From Bacillota bacterium (GTDB lineage Bacteria > Bacillota > UBA4882 > UBA8346), in NCBI GenBank assembly GCA_029776205.1, contig JAKOTQ010000096.1, positions 257,771 through 321,770 on the forward strand: 64,000 nt of DNA, in the 5' to 3' direction. The notes under the pieces are model-generated. The model did not search any database. It was not told the DNA's origin and saw only the letters and a list, made by a program, of their open reading frames with translations. Each line of letters starts with the position of its first letter. Within the stretch, counting starts at the first letter, position 1. Below are positions 16,364 to 25,642 of the stretch, in pieces. The translations under genes and the position numbers were made by a program.

Positions 16364-16789
16364 GTGGAAGGCAACATCCCGCCCCTTTTTTGCCTCTTAC
16401 TCAAAAATACCTGGCAAAAGCTATCCCGATATTACAATCAGCTCCTTTCCAAATATGACTTGACCGTTCAAAAGGCGCTGCTTCTATTGGAAATACCGCC
16501 CGGTAGCGGTAAAAATCCGCGGTCACTCGCAAAAAGCCTTGATCTTGAAAATTCAAGCATGACCGGACTTTTGGATCGCATAGAAAAGCAAGGCCTTATC
16601 GAAAGGCAACGGGATCCCAACGACCGCCGGGGAATACTTATCTTTTTGACACCCCAAGGACTCGAAGCACGGCAGACCATTCACTCTTTAGTGGAAGAAC
16701 TGGACAATAAACTTCAGTCCGCTCTCTCCGCTGAAGAAGTTAAAATCTTCCGCAAAGTAATTTCCACGATCAACAAACAACTCTTATAA
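16364..16789 (+). CDS. MarR-family transcriptional regulator
   Basis: 141 aa from a GTG start with GAAGGTGA upstream. Winged-helix layout: a dimerisation helix at the N-terminus, recognition region SLAKSLDLENSSMTGLLDRIEKQGLI (given in part), then the wing ERQRDPNDRRGILIFLTPQG, a clear MarR signature. It sits 11 nt upstream of a fabF homologue on the same strand. In Gram-positive bacteria a MarR protein, FabT, controls fatty-acid synthesis genes, so a FabT-like role is plausible but unproven. Confidence 0.9.
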   Translation: MEGNIPPLFCLLLKNTWQKLSRYYNQLLSKYDLTVQKALLLLEIPPGSGKNPRSLAKSLDLENSSMTGLLDRIEKQGLIERQRDPNDRRGILIFLTPQGLEARQTIHSLVEELDNKLQSALSAEEVKIFRKVISTINKQLL

Positions 16790-16800
16790 AGTAGGTGATC

Positions 16801-18045
16801 ATGATGAAAAGAAGAGTCGTTATTACCGGTATCGGACTGATTACACCCCTGGGGCTTACCACCGCAGCCAACTGGGACGCGGCCATCCACGGGCGTTCGG
16901 GAATCGGGCCTATCACCCGTTTTGATACATCCCAGTTCGGCACGCGGATCGCCGGCGAGGTGAAAAATTTTGATCCAGCGGACTTTATTGAGAAAAAAGA
17001 GATTAAAAAGATGGATCGATTTATGCATTTCGCCATCGCCGCTACGGAAGAAGCCTTAACGGACTCCAGCCTGAAAATTACCCCGAATAACGCGGATCGG
17101 ATCGGAGTCGTGGTCGGCTCGGGAATGGGTGGATTGGAAACCTTAAGCCATAACGAAAATATCTTCAGCCAACACGGTCCGGGCCGTGTATCTGCCTTTT
17201 TTATTCCAGGTTGTGTGATCAATCTGGCTCCCGGGCAGATTTCCATTCGAACCGGCGCTAAAGGCCCGAACTTCTCGCCAGTATCCGCTTGCGCCACCGG
17301 AACCCACTCCATCGGAGAAGCCTATCATATTGTTAAACGCGGCGATGCTGACGCTATCATTTCAGGAGGTGCCGAATCGACCATTACTCCGCTGGCGATT
17401 GCCGGCTTTAGTAGTATGAAAGCACTTTCCACCTATAATGAACAACCTGAAAAAGCCAGCCGACCCTTTGATGCCAACCGTGACGGTTTTGTCATGAGTG
17501 AAGGCGCAGGAATCTTAATCCTGGAAGAACTGGAACATGCCAAAGCCCGGGGCGCCAGGGTCTATGCTGAAATTATCGGTTTTGGCATGAACAGTGATGC
17601 TTACCATATCGCCGCTCCTGTTCCCGATGGTTCTGGCGCCGCAAAATGCATGCAACTGGCTTTCCGTTCCGCCGGCCTCCAAGCCGAAGATGTGGACTAT
17701 ATCAACGCTCACGGCACTTCCACTCCGGCGAACGATGCCACCGAAACCGCTGCCATTAAAATGGCTTTCGGAGAACATGCGTCGAAACTCATGATCAGTT
17801 CTACCAAATCCATGACCGGCCATCTGCTGGGCGCCGCCGGCAGCGTGGAAACGGCCTTTACAGCGCTTGCCCTTTACCATCAGATCATTCCACCCACCAT
17901 TAACTATGAAACACCCGACCCAGCCTGCGATCTGGACTACGTCCCCAACCAGGCCCGAAAAGCCGATATTCAAGTGGCTCTCAGCAATTCCTTCGGGTTT
18001 GGTTCGACCAATGCATGTATCGCATTGAAACGATACGAGGAATGA
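16801..18045 (+). CDS. fabF: 3-oxoacyl-[acyl-carrier-protein] synthase II
   Basis: 414 aa. The thiolase-fold condensing enzyme shows the full C-H-H set: Cys 164 in SACATGTHS, His in NAHGTSTPAND and Lys/His in STKSMTGHLLGAAG. It elongates acyl-ACP with malonyl-ACP in type II fatty-acid synthesis. ATG at 16801 (or 16804) follows GTAGGTGATC. It is paired only with a MarR regulator, with no fabD, fabG, acpP or fabZ nearby, so this may be a regulated extra copy. A good terminator follows. Confidence 0.95.
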   Translation: MMKRRVVITGIGLITPLGLTTAANWDAAIHGRSGIGPITRFDTSQFGTRIAGEVKNFDPADFIEKKEIKKMDRFMHFAIAATEEALTDSSLKITPNNADRIGVVVGSGMGGLETLSHNENIFSQHGPGRVSAFFIPGCVINLAPGQISIRTGAKGPNFSPVSACATGTHSIGEAYHIVKRGDADAIISGGAESTITPLAIAGFSSMKALSTYNEQPEKASRPFDANRDGFVMSEGAGILILEELEHAKARGARVYAEIIGFGMNSDAYHIAAPVPDGSGAAKCMQLAFRSAGLQAEDVDYINAHGTSTPANDATETAAIKMAFGEHASKLMISSTKSMTGHLLGAAGSVETAFTALALYHQIIPPTINYETPDPACDLDYVPNQARKADIQVALSNSFGFGSTNACIALKRYEE

Positions 18046-18079
18046 TACGATATTTTATAATCTTTATAATCTCCTAAGG

Positions 18080-18112
18080 AAAAAGCCCGGAAATCCGGGC
18101 TTTTTTTGTTTG
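18080..18112 (+). terminator. Rho-independent terminator of marR-fabF
   Basis: Stem AAAGCCCGG/CCGGGCTTT with a short loop and a seven-T tract. The rest of the 18046-18353 gap is AT-rich leader without a recognised motif. Confidence 0.9.
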
Positions 18113-18353
18113 GAGAGAAAAACAAGGTATGAAGTGATAAAATATAAGAACTTTTTTACAAAAAATGTACAGAATTAACGTACCTGATTGAGTATAATTC
18201 TTCTAAAAAAGTCCTTTATCTTAACCGAAAATTTGATTGTCACAAGAATTTCCAAAATAAGGGCAGGAATATTGCGGAATACTCCGAAATCACTTTACAA
18301 TTTCCCCAATTTACCAGTTTTATTCTGTTTGTGTCTTAAAGGAGCGAATAATC

Positions 18354-20114
18354 GTGCCAAAAAAGACTGCCAAGATCCCGATCCGGGAATATTATCATTT
18401 ATTAAAATCCTACCTTAAACCCCAAGGCCGGATGGTTCTGCTGCTTACCGTTTTAATTTTGGGCAGCATCGGCAGTCAATTGCTTAATCCGCAAATTATG
18501 CGCTATTTCATCGATACCGCTACCCGGGGCGGAGATCCGCACATTCTGTTTTGGGCAGCCATCGCCTTCATGGGAGCCGCCCTCATCCAGCAAATCCTGT
18601 CGGTCAGTGCCACCTATGTCGGTGAGAATCTGGGATGGACCACTACCAATATGCTTCGCAAAGATTTGGTTAGCCATTGTCTCAGTCTGGATCTGGCCTT
18701 TCACAAACTTCACACACCAGGCGAGATGATCGAACGAATCGATGAAGACGTGACCTCCCTGGCCAATTTCTTCTCCCAATTTTCCATCCGGGTTCTCGGA
18801 AATATGATCATCATCATCGGGGTATTAGTCCTTCTTTATTTGGAAGATTTCCGGGCCGGAATAACCATCACGCTGTTTGTCATCACCACTTTATTTTCGG
18901 TTCAGCTGTTACGTGAAAAGATGATGGCTTACCAATGGGAGGCTCGTCAAGCCAGTGCCGAACTCTCCGGTTTTATCGAAGAAAGACTGGCCGGAACGGA
19001 AGATATCAAAGGAAACGGCGCCATTCCCCATACCATGCTCGGTTTATATAAAGCTATGCGTCACCGCAACCAAAAACAACTTCGGGCTAACTGTTATGCA
19101 ACCACCATTCGAATGACAGCCATCACCCTCCATTATCTTGGCATTGCATTGGCTTTATGGATAGGCATCCTATTGGCCCAAAAAGGGAAAAGCTCTATCG
19201 GAACCATCGTGCTCTTTGTCCTCTATACCGATTTAATTTACCGGCCGATCATGCAGATTACCCGCCAAATGGAAGATTTCCAGCAAGCCGGCGCCGGAAT
19301 CCAACGTGTCCAGGAACTTTTGCAGATGCGTTCGGAGATTCCAGACGGTGATGGGCCGGACCTGCCTCAGGGACCATTAGCTGTAACCTGGGATCAGGTA
19401 ACCTTCAGTTATACCGATGACAATGATTTGGTACTGAAAGGGATTTCTTTCGATTTACAACCCGGTGAAACCCTCGGTATCCTTGGCCGAACCGGCAGTG
19501 GCAAGACTACTGTGACCCGGCTTCTCACCAGGCTCTATGACTATAACGGAGGCACAGTACTACTCGGAAACATCGAACTCAAATCCACCCGGATAGCCGA
19601 TCTCCGCGACAAAATCGGTTTGGTCACTCAGGATGTTCAACTGTTTCACGCTTCCGTACGGGATAACGTGACTTTCTTTAACCCCAATATCACAGACGAC
19701 CAAATTTATCAAGTTTTTGAGGAAGTGGGCCTTACCCACTGGCTCCAATCATTACCCCAAGGACTAGATACCATTCTGACCGGAGGCGGCGGACTTTCCG
19801 CCGGCGAAGCCCAGTTGCTCGCTTTCTCCAGGGTATTCCTACGGAATCCTGGCTTGATCATCATGGATGAGGCCTCCTCCCGGCTGGACCCGGCTACCGA
19901 ACATCTGATGGAAAAAGCCATGGATAAGTTGCTATCCGGCCGTACCGGTATCATCGTTGCCCACCGGTTAAGTACCATTATGAAAGTTGATAAAATCTTG
20001 ATTCTAGAAGAGGGAAAGATTCGCGAATACGGTAAACGCACTGATTTGATGAATACACCGGATTCTCATTTCAATCACCTGTTAGCCACCGGACTGGAGG
20101 AAGTCTTAGCATGA
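18354..20114 (+). CDS. Heterodimeric ABC exporter, subunit 1 (canonical catalytic Glu)
   Basis: 586 aa from a GTG start with AAAGGAGCG upstream. Six-helix transmembrane domain (about 20-310) followed by a nucleotide-binding domain: Walker [10 protein letters not shown], signature degenerate as LSAGE, Walker [12 protein letters not shown] with the catalytic Glu, and H-loop VAHRLSTI. It overlaps the next ABC gene by 4 nt (ATGA). Pairing of a Glu-containing but LSAGE subunit with an LSGGQ but Glu-lacking partner is the hallmark of asymmetric heterodimeric exporters. Substrate unknown; lipids, peptides or drugs are usual. Confidence 0.93.
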   Translation: MPKKTAKIPIREYYHLLKSYLKPQGRMVLLLTVLILGSIGSQLLNPQIMRYFIDTATRGGDPHILFWAAIAFMGAALIQQILSVSATYVGENLGWTTTNMLRKDLVSHCLSLDLAFHKLHTPGEMIERIDEDVTSLANFFSQFSIRVLGNMIIIIGVLVLLYLEDFRAGITITLFVITTLFSVQLLREKMMAYQWEARQASAELSGFIEERLAGTEDIKGNGAIPHTMLGLYKAMRHRNQKQLRANCYATTIRMTAITLHYLGIALALWIGILLAQKGKSSIGTIVLFVLYTDLIYRPIMQITRQMEDFQQAGAGIQRVQELLQMRSEIPDGDGPDLPQGPLAVTWDQVTFSYTDDNDLVLKGISFDLQPGETLGILGRTGSGKTTVTRLLTRLYDYNGGTVLLGNIELKSTRIADLRDKIGLVTQDVQLFHASVRDNVTFFNPNITDDQIYQVFEEVGLTHWLQSLPQGLDTILTGGGGLSAGEAQLLAFSRVFLRNPGLIIMDEASSRLDPATEHLMEKAMDKLLSGRTGIIVAHRLSTIMKVDKILILEEGKIREYGKRTDLMNTPDSHFNHLLATGLEEVLA

Positions 20115-21901
20115 AAAATTGGCATTGCCTCTTAAAATTAATTCAATTCCGTCCCGGATTGTTTTTCCTCAATACTCTTATCTATATCGTCATGTCCTTG
20201 ACGGAACTGGTTCCGGGACTGGCTATCCGGGAAATCTTGAACGTTTTAAGCAATAAAGCTCCCGCCACAGCCAGTCTCTGGACATTACTGGCTCTCATTG
20301 TCGGTTCAACCATTGGCCGGGCCTCCCTGATGATGGCCGATGTTTATACCAACTCCGTATTTCGTTTCTCCGGTGAATCGCTGTTGCGCAAAAACCTGAT
20401 CACCCAAATCTTCCGCCACCCCGGAGCCAAAGCATTATCCGGAACCACCGGTGAAGCCATCAGCCGCTTAATGGGAGATATTCGGGAGATTTTGATCAAT
20501 ATTGGTTGGGTTAACGAGCTTATTGGTTTATCGGTCTTTGCCGGTGTCGGTATCTGGGTGATGGCGAAAATCGACGCACGGATCACCTTATTCGTCTTTT
20601 TGCCGTTGGCTTTAGTCGTTCTTCTGGCCAACCTGGCCTCCAACAAAGCACTGCAATACCGGAGAGCCAGCCGCCGGGCAGCCGGTATTGTCATCGGTTC
20701 CATTGCGGAAATCTTCAATTCCGTTCAAGCCATTAAAGTGGCCAATGCCAATGAACATATTACAAAACACTTTGAAGGATTAAACGAAAACCGCCGGAAG
20801 GCTGTACTTAAAGACCGACTCTTTACCGAATTGCTAAACTCCATCTTTCAAAATGCGATCAATCTTGGAACCGGCCTTATCCTTCTGCTTGCAGGTGATG
20901 CCATGCGTTCCGGTACTTTTACGGTGGGCGACTTTTCCCTCTTCTTATTCTATCTCGGCCGGGTTACTGATCTCACCGGTCTGCTTGGTATTTTCATCGC
21001 CCGTTATAAGCAAACCCTAGTCTCCATCGAACGGATGCAAGCCTTAATCCCGGGGGCCAAACCCGAGGTGATGGTGGAGTTCGGCCCAATCTATTTCAAA
21101 GGGCCTTTCCCTTCCATCCCCCAACCCGAAAAAGCTGGCCTTAACCGGTTAAACACTTTAGAAGCTCAAGGATTGACTTATCATTTTCCCAGTACCGGCC
21201 GGGGAATATCCGATATCAGCTTCCAACTGAAAAAAGGTTCATTTACCGTCATTACCGGGCGGATTGGTTCAGGAAAAACCACGCTGCTCCGGGTACTGCT
21301 GGGATTACTTCCGAAAGACAACGGAGAGATTTATTGGAACGGCCAGCTTGTCACCGATCCCGGTTCATTCTTCGTCCCGCCCCGTTCAGCCTACACGCCC
21401 CAGGTTCCCCGTTTATTCAGCGAAAGCCTGCGGGATAACATCTTAATGGGTCTTCCCGATTCCCCTGGCAGTATTGACAACGCTATCTGGAGCGCTGTAA
21501 TGGAAAGCGACGTGACCGCGATGAAAAACGGCCTGAATACTTTGGTGGGGCCCCGAGGCGTTCGCCTTTCCGGCGGCCAGGTGCAGCGGGCCGCCGCAGC
21601 CCGGATGTTCATCCGTGAACCGGAACTCCTAGTCTTCGACGATCTCTCCAGCGCCCTGGATGTAGATACCGAACAACTCTTGTGGGAACGTACCTTTTCC
21701 CGGCCCGGCGCCACCTGCCTGGTGGTCTCCCACCGCCGTCCGGCCCTCCGCCGGGCTGACCAGATCATTGTCCTCAAAGACGGCAAGATCGAAGCCATCG
21801 GCCGTTTGGAAGCATTATTGGAGACCTGCGAAGAAATGCGCCTCTTATGGCAACAGGCAGCAGATGAGGAGAAAGATAAAACAGCAGAAAAATTGGCATA
21901 A
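20111..21901 (+). CDS. Heterodimeric ABC exporter, subunit 2 (degenerate ATP site)
   Basis: 596 aa. Transmembrane domain (about 15-310), then a nucleotide-binding domain with Walker [10 protein letters not shown], an intact signature LSGGQ, and Walker [13 protein letters not shown] in which Asp replaces the catalytic Glu. H-loop [11 protein letters not shown] is present. Together with subunit 1 one site is competent (Walker A/B of subunit 1 plus LSGGQ of subunit 2) and the other degenerate. Translationally coupled to subunit 1 by a 4-nt overlap. Last gene before the gene-free hairpin region. Confidence 0.93.
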   Translation: MKNWHCLLKLIQFRPGLFFLNTLIYIVMSLTELVPGLAIREILNVLSNKAPATASLWTLLALIVGSTIGRASLMMADVYTNSVFRFSGESLLRKNLITQIFRHPGAKALSGTTGEAISRLMGDIREILINIGWVNELIGLSVFAGVGIWVMAKIDARITLFVFLPLALVVLLANLASNKALQYRRASRRAAGIVIGSIAEIFNSVQAIKVANANEHITKHFEGLNENRRKAVLKDRLFTELLNSIFQNAINLGTGLILLLAGDAMRSGTFTVGDFSLFLFYLGRVTDLTGLLGIFIARYKQTLVSIERMQALIPGAKPEVMVEFGPIYFKGPFPSIPQPEKAGLNRLNTLEAQGLTYHFPSTGRGISDISFQLKKGSFTVITGRIGSGKTTLLRVLLGLLPKDNGEIYWNGQLVTDPGSFFVPPRSAYTPQVPRLFSESLRDNILMGLPDSPGSIDNAIWSAVMESDVTAMKNGLNTLVGPRGVRLSGGQVQRAAAARMFIREPELLVFDDLSSALDVDTEQLLWERTFSRPGATCLVVSHRRPALRRADQIIVLKDGKIEAIGRLEALLETCEEMRLLWQQAADEEKDKTAEKLA

Positions 21902-22090
21902 TGGAATATCTAACTTGTAAGCTTCTGACTTATCTTTATACATTCATACATCAGAAAGATAACAATCCTTGAAACAGCTAAATAACCGGGATTAATGATC
22001 GAATATTAGCAGGCTTCAATTAACCCGTCAAAAAACCAGACTTTCTCTCAAAATAAAAAGTCAAATTATCGGCCTGTCGGCCTATCGGAG

Positions 22091-22524
22091 TGAGCTCAAT
22101 GAACGAGCTCTTTTTTCTTGAGGGTTGTCCGGCCAACCCTCAAACTCCCGCTGCCGGGGAGTGAGACTCCCCGGACCCCTGCAATCTCTTCGTCCTTCTT
22201 TCCTGATGAAAATTGAAGTCAATAATAACATTTCATCACATTTAGATTACCATAGTGTTCATTTATTCCAAATTGTATATAGCTTACAGAAAGACCTGAT
22301 ATTTTCCGGCGAGGAAGCCGGAACGCGGAATAGATACATGGATGTATCCTTGACGTCGGCATCAGAGCATCAACAAGCAAAGCCGCCAGGGATGGCAATT
22401 CCAGCGGAGTGGGACCCGCGGCCTGGATGGCCGTGGGATAATGGGGGTTTGGGGGATACTCCCCCAGGGGCGTCCGGCCACGCCCCTGATTCGGGAGGTG
22501 CAGGAGGGCGAACATCGCCTCCTG
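22091..22524. other. Dense cluster of GC-rich hairpins: candidate structured RNA or repeat element
   Basis: The 770-nt gap 21902-22672 has no convincing gene. Hairpins seen directly: 22091-22116 (GAGCTC stem plus TTTTTT, possibly the ABC operon terminator); 22118-22143 (10-bp stem TTGAGGGTTG); 22154-22174 (CCGGGGAGT/ACTCCCCGG, 3-nt loop); 22304-22323 (TTCCGGC/GCCGGAA); 22333-22348 (GATACAT/ATGTATC); 22415-22437 (CCCGCGGCC/GGCCGTGGG, one G-U); 22450-22466 (TGGGGGA/TCCCCCA); 22466-22487 (AGGGGCGT/ACGCCCCT); 22501-22524 (CAGGAGG/CCTCCTG with CG extension). GC content is well above the flanks. ORFs of 98-135 codons through it are stem-driven and not believable. No RNA family is recognised. Confidence 0.6.
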
Positions 22525-22625
22525 TTGGCTGACAAAGCAATTTCGTTCATTGAACTAACGGCAATCAAAGACCCAAAACCCACGATCGCAAAAACTAACT
22601 GGCCTATATCATGATTATGATTGAA

Positions 22626-22661
22626 ACAAAAAAGCCCCTCCTTTTCCAAGAAGAGACTTAT
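22626..22661 (-). terminator. Probable terminator of the DUF2569-like gene
   Basis: Minus-strand stem AAGTCTC/GAGGGGCTT with two G-U pairs, followed by TTTTTTG, 12 nt or so past the stop. Confidence 0.6.
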
Positions 22662-22672
22662 TAATTATCACT

Positions 22673-23230
22673 TCAATGGCCTTCATTCAATTTATCCGGA
22701 TAAAACAGTTGTCTGGCCTGTTTCGTACCTAAATAACCATACCATACACCAAACGCTAACAACGAACTCCAAATTCGAAAATTCATATTAACCAAAAGTC
22801 GCGTGATTTCTTTGGGCATCAGTTCTTTCATCAACCCTTTTTCAATAGCCGTCAAAATTACAGGTACCGTCACAAAAACCAAGGTCAATACGAATATCAG
22901 ATGAACCAATAAATAAATCCTGGACCATTCCAAACTGCGGGGCCTTAATTTATTCACCCGATACCCCAGAACAATCCCAGCTATGATAAGGAGGACCATC
23001 AGAATTTGATTCACCCGATAAATCAGATCAGCCATTGGATAATCCATTCGAGTCGAAAGCACATACAGATATCCAATCACCGGATTGCTATTTAATAAGG
23101 TTAACAAAGGATTGACAAACATTAACCAAATGACAAATACCAGCATCAAGCCGCCGACGCCGTTACGGTCCGCTTCCTCATAAAACTCTTCACATGACTT
23201 CTGGGGAATTTCAGCCGTGAGCCGACCCAT
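22673..23230 (-). CDS. DUF2569-like four-helix membrane protein
   Basis: 185 aa. After a polar N-terminus (residues 1-22) the chain has GVGGLMLVFVIWLMFVNPLL, similar to the start of DUF2569-type membrane proteins, and four hydrophobic helices in all, with a basic loop after the second (VNKLRPRSLEW). AAGGAGG lies 6 nt before the ATG. Function is unknown. The neighbouring hairpin cluster lies just downstream of its terminator. Family assignment is tentative. Confidence 0.65.
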   Translation of the reverse strand: MGRLTAEIPQKSCEEFYEEADRNGVGGLMLVFVIWLMFVNPLLTLLNSNPVIGYLYVLSTRMDYPMADLIYRVNQILMVLLIIAGIVLGYRVNKLRPRSLEWSRIYLLVHLIFVLTLVFVTVPVILTAIEKGLMKELMPKEITRLLVNMNFRIWSSLLAFGVWYGYLGTKQARQLFYPDKLNEGH

Positions 23231-23337
23231 GACGATCCTCCTTTTGATTAAAATCAGATTCTACCATTATTTTAACAAAAATAAGGAGGATTTTCTTTGA
23301 TAAATTACATTATTTCTTTAAATTATCATTTTTTGGC

Positions 23338-24117
23338 TCATTTCATTTCCCCGGGATAGCCTAATCTCCGAGAAATTTGCCCGGCCGTAGATCGCACCTT
23401 CTCCAGGATATCCGCATCTTTAACTGCCATCCCTTCATCATTGGCCGGACGGAAAATACCGATCGCTCCCAAGCATAACCGCTGATGATTGAAGACGGGT
23501 GCCGAAATCTCCCGAATACCGTTACCCATATCAATCTGGTTAAAGATATAGCCCTTTTCGCGAATCTGCTTCAGTTCTTCCCGTAATTTTCTGGAAGCTG
23601 CCGCATCTTTGACTAAACCGTATTTTTCCAATACCATTTCCTGCTCCGAAGCAGGCAAATAAGCTAATAACAACCGACCGGAATTGGTTTCATAAGCAGG
23701 TAAGGGAATTCCGGTTTGAATTCCGAACTGAATCATACCGGCTGGCCTCACCGCATCAGAATATATTACATCCTGTTGAGATAAAACCGCCAAATATACC
23801 GATTCCTGAACCTCTTCCGCTAATACCTGCATCACCTCTAACGCCGTAGGACGCAGAGATACGTTTTGCAACGCAGCATTTCCAATAAGAAATGCTTTAA
23901 GCCCCAAGCGATAATGCCCCGTTACCGGTTCCCGTTCCACAAAACCGCTGCTGCATAAAGTATTGAGCAAACGGTGCACAGTACTTAAGCTCATGTGGGT
24001 GATTTGTCCCAGACGAGTTAGCGGAAGCGGTGTATCGTGCTCCGCTAAAATTTCTAAAAGACGCAACGTTTTTTCAACCGCTTTAACCTTTATCGTTTTT
24101 TCCTCGGTACCTTTCAC
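23338..24117 (-). CDS. IclR-family transcriptional regulator
   Basis: 259 aa from a GTG at 24117; the open frame extends to 24162 inside gltD. N-terminal winged helix (about 10-75: [33 protein letters not shown]), then the IclR effector domain (about 85-255). Overlaps the 3' end of gltD by 35 nt, so it is very likely cotranscribed with the glutamate synthase genes. IclR proteins usually govern aromatic, glyoxylate or sugar-acid metabolism; control of gltBD would be unusual. The target is not shown by the sequence. Confidence 0.88.
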   Translation of the reverse strand: MKGTEEKTIKVKAVEKTLRLLEILAEHDTPLPLTRLGQITHMSLSTVHRLLNTLCSSGFVEREPVTGHYRLGLKAFLIGNAALQNVSLRPTALEVMQVLAEEVQESVYLAVLSQQDVIYSDAVRPAGMIQFGIQTGIPLPAYETNSGRLLLAYLPASEQEMVLEKYGLVKDAAASRKLREELKQIREKGYIFNQIDMGNGIREISAPVFNHQRLCLGAIGIFRPANDEGMAVKDADILEKVRSTAGQISRRLGYPGEMK

Positions 24118-25585
24118 AAGAACCACCACCCATAAGGTATCGGTCGCATTCCCGGGCAGCATTGCGTCCTTCCCGGATTGCCCATACCACTAAACTTTGG
24201 CCCCGATGCATATCCCCGGCAGTAAAGATTCCGGGACGGCTGGTATGATATTGATCAGCCTCGGTTTTCACGTTGGATCGGCCATCTCGTTCCAGGCCCA
24301 GTTGTTCCAAGAGATAATCCTCAGGTCCAACAAACCCCATTGCCAAAAGGACCATCCCTGCCGGCCATACTCTTTCGGTTCCGGGAATTTCAGTGAAACG
24401 CCAACGATTTTGCTCGTCCTTTTCCCAGACGACATCCACCGTATGCACAGCTTTGAGGTTACCATCAGCATCTCCTTCAAAACGCTTGGTATTGATACAG
24501 TAATGACGCGGATCGGACCCAAAGCGATACATCGCTTCTTCCTGGCCATAATCAGCTTTAAAGACCTTTGGCCATTGGGGCCAAGGATTATCCGCCGTTC
24601 TTTCTTTCGGGGGCTGAGGTACAATTTCAAATTGATTAACGCTGCGGCACCCTTGACGTAAAGCTGTGGCCACACAGTCAGTTCCCGTATCACCGCCACC
24701 AATCACTATTACATCTTTATCCTTTGCCGACAGCGGCGGCTCCTCCGAATTTAGAAGGGCGCGGGTATTGGACTGAAGTAGCTCCATCGCAAAGTAAATC
24801 CCTTTAAGTTCCCGCCCCGGGATCGGTAGATCCCGCGGTTTTGTAGCTCCGCCGCATAAAACGACAGCGTCAAACTCTTCCACCAATTGATCAGCAGGAT
24901 AATCCTTCCCTACATCCACGCCAGTCACAAATTGGATGCCTTCAGCCTCCATCAGCTTCACCCGGCGCTCCACAATCCCTTTATCCAACTTCATATTGGG
25001 AATTCCGTACATCAGCAGTCCACCGATGCGGTCCGCCCGTTCAAAAACGGTAACCCAATGGCCTGCCCGGTTCAATTCCGCTGCACAGGCCAATCCGGAC
25101 GGACCCGATCCCACGACTGCCACTTTCTTCCCAGTTCGGAACTGTGGAGGCCGGGGAACGATCCAACCTTCAGCAAAAGCCTTGTCAATAATGGCACATT
25201 CATTACTTTTAATCGTTACCGGACGATCTCCATACCCTAACGTACATGAGCCTTCACACGGAGCCGGGCAAACCCTGCCGGTAAACTCGGGAAAATTATT
25301 GGTCGCTTCCAACCGCGCCAATGCCTCTCGCCAACGGCCGCGGTAAACCAAGTCGTTCCATTCCGGAATCAAATTATTCAGCGGACAACCCATCGCCAGT
25401 CCCTGATAGAGGATGCCAGTGTGGCAAAACGGAATACCACAGTCCATACACCGGGCGCCCTGAACACGCTGTTCAATCTCCGGCAGTTTGTTATGAAATT
25501 CGTTCCAATCTTTCAGCCTCTCTTCAACCGGACGATCTTCAGCCTCATACCGCCGGTATTCCAAAAAACCGGTTGCTTTCCCCAT
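24083..25585 (-). CDS. gltD: Glutamate synthase small subunit
   Basis: 500 aa. N-terminal Fe-S region with [12 protein letters not shown] and a downstream Cys set ([22 protein letters not shown]), an FAD-binding Rossmann motif ([19 protein letters not shown]) and an NAD(P)H-binding motif ([11 protein letters not shown]). It passes electrons from NADPH to the large subunit for conversion of glutamine plus 2-oxoglutarate to two glutamates. Lies 57 nt downstream of gltB, and its end overlaps iclR. Full length for the family. Confidence 0.96.
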   Translation of the reverse strand: MGKATGFLEYRRYEAEDRPVEERLKDWNEFHNKLPEIEQRVQGARCMDCGIPFCHTGILYQGLAMGCPLNNLIPEWNDLVYRGRWREALARLEATNNFPEFTGRVCPAPCEGSCTLGYGDRPVTIKSNECAIIDKAFAEGWIVPRPPQFRTGKKVAVVGSGPSGLACAAELNRAGHWVTVFERADRIGGLLMYGIPNMKLDKGIVERRVKLMEAEGIQFVTGVDVGKDYPADQLVEEFDAVVLCGGATKPRDLPIPGRELKGIYFAMELLQSNTRALLNSEEPPLSAKDKDVIVIGGGDTGTDCVATALRQGCRSVNQFEIVPQPPKERTADNPWPQWPKVFKADYGQEEAMYRFGSDPRHYCINTKRFEGDADGNLKAVHTVDVVWEKDEQNRWRFTEIPGTERVWPAGMVLLAMGFVGPEDYLLEQLGLERDGRSNVKTEADQYHTSRPGIFTAGDMHRGQSLVVWAIREGRNAARECDRYLMGGGSCERYRGKNDKG

Positions 25586-25642
25586 ATTTACTCATACCTC
25601 CGTTCATTGTTGGCCATTCGCTCGCGAGGCCTTAACCGGCGC

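Noticed and set aside
22125-22532. ORF of 135 codons (and antisense ORFs of 95-98 codons) in the hairpin cluster
   Set aside because: They run through successive perfect stems, have Gly/Pro-rich low-complexity translations and no ribosome site, so they are better seen as by-products of structured GC-rich DNA.
21902-22672. Insertion sequence or group II intron
   Set aside because: No transposase or reverse-transcriptase fragment, no clear terminal inverted repeats or target duplications, and no intron domain V sequence could be seen.
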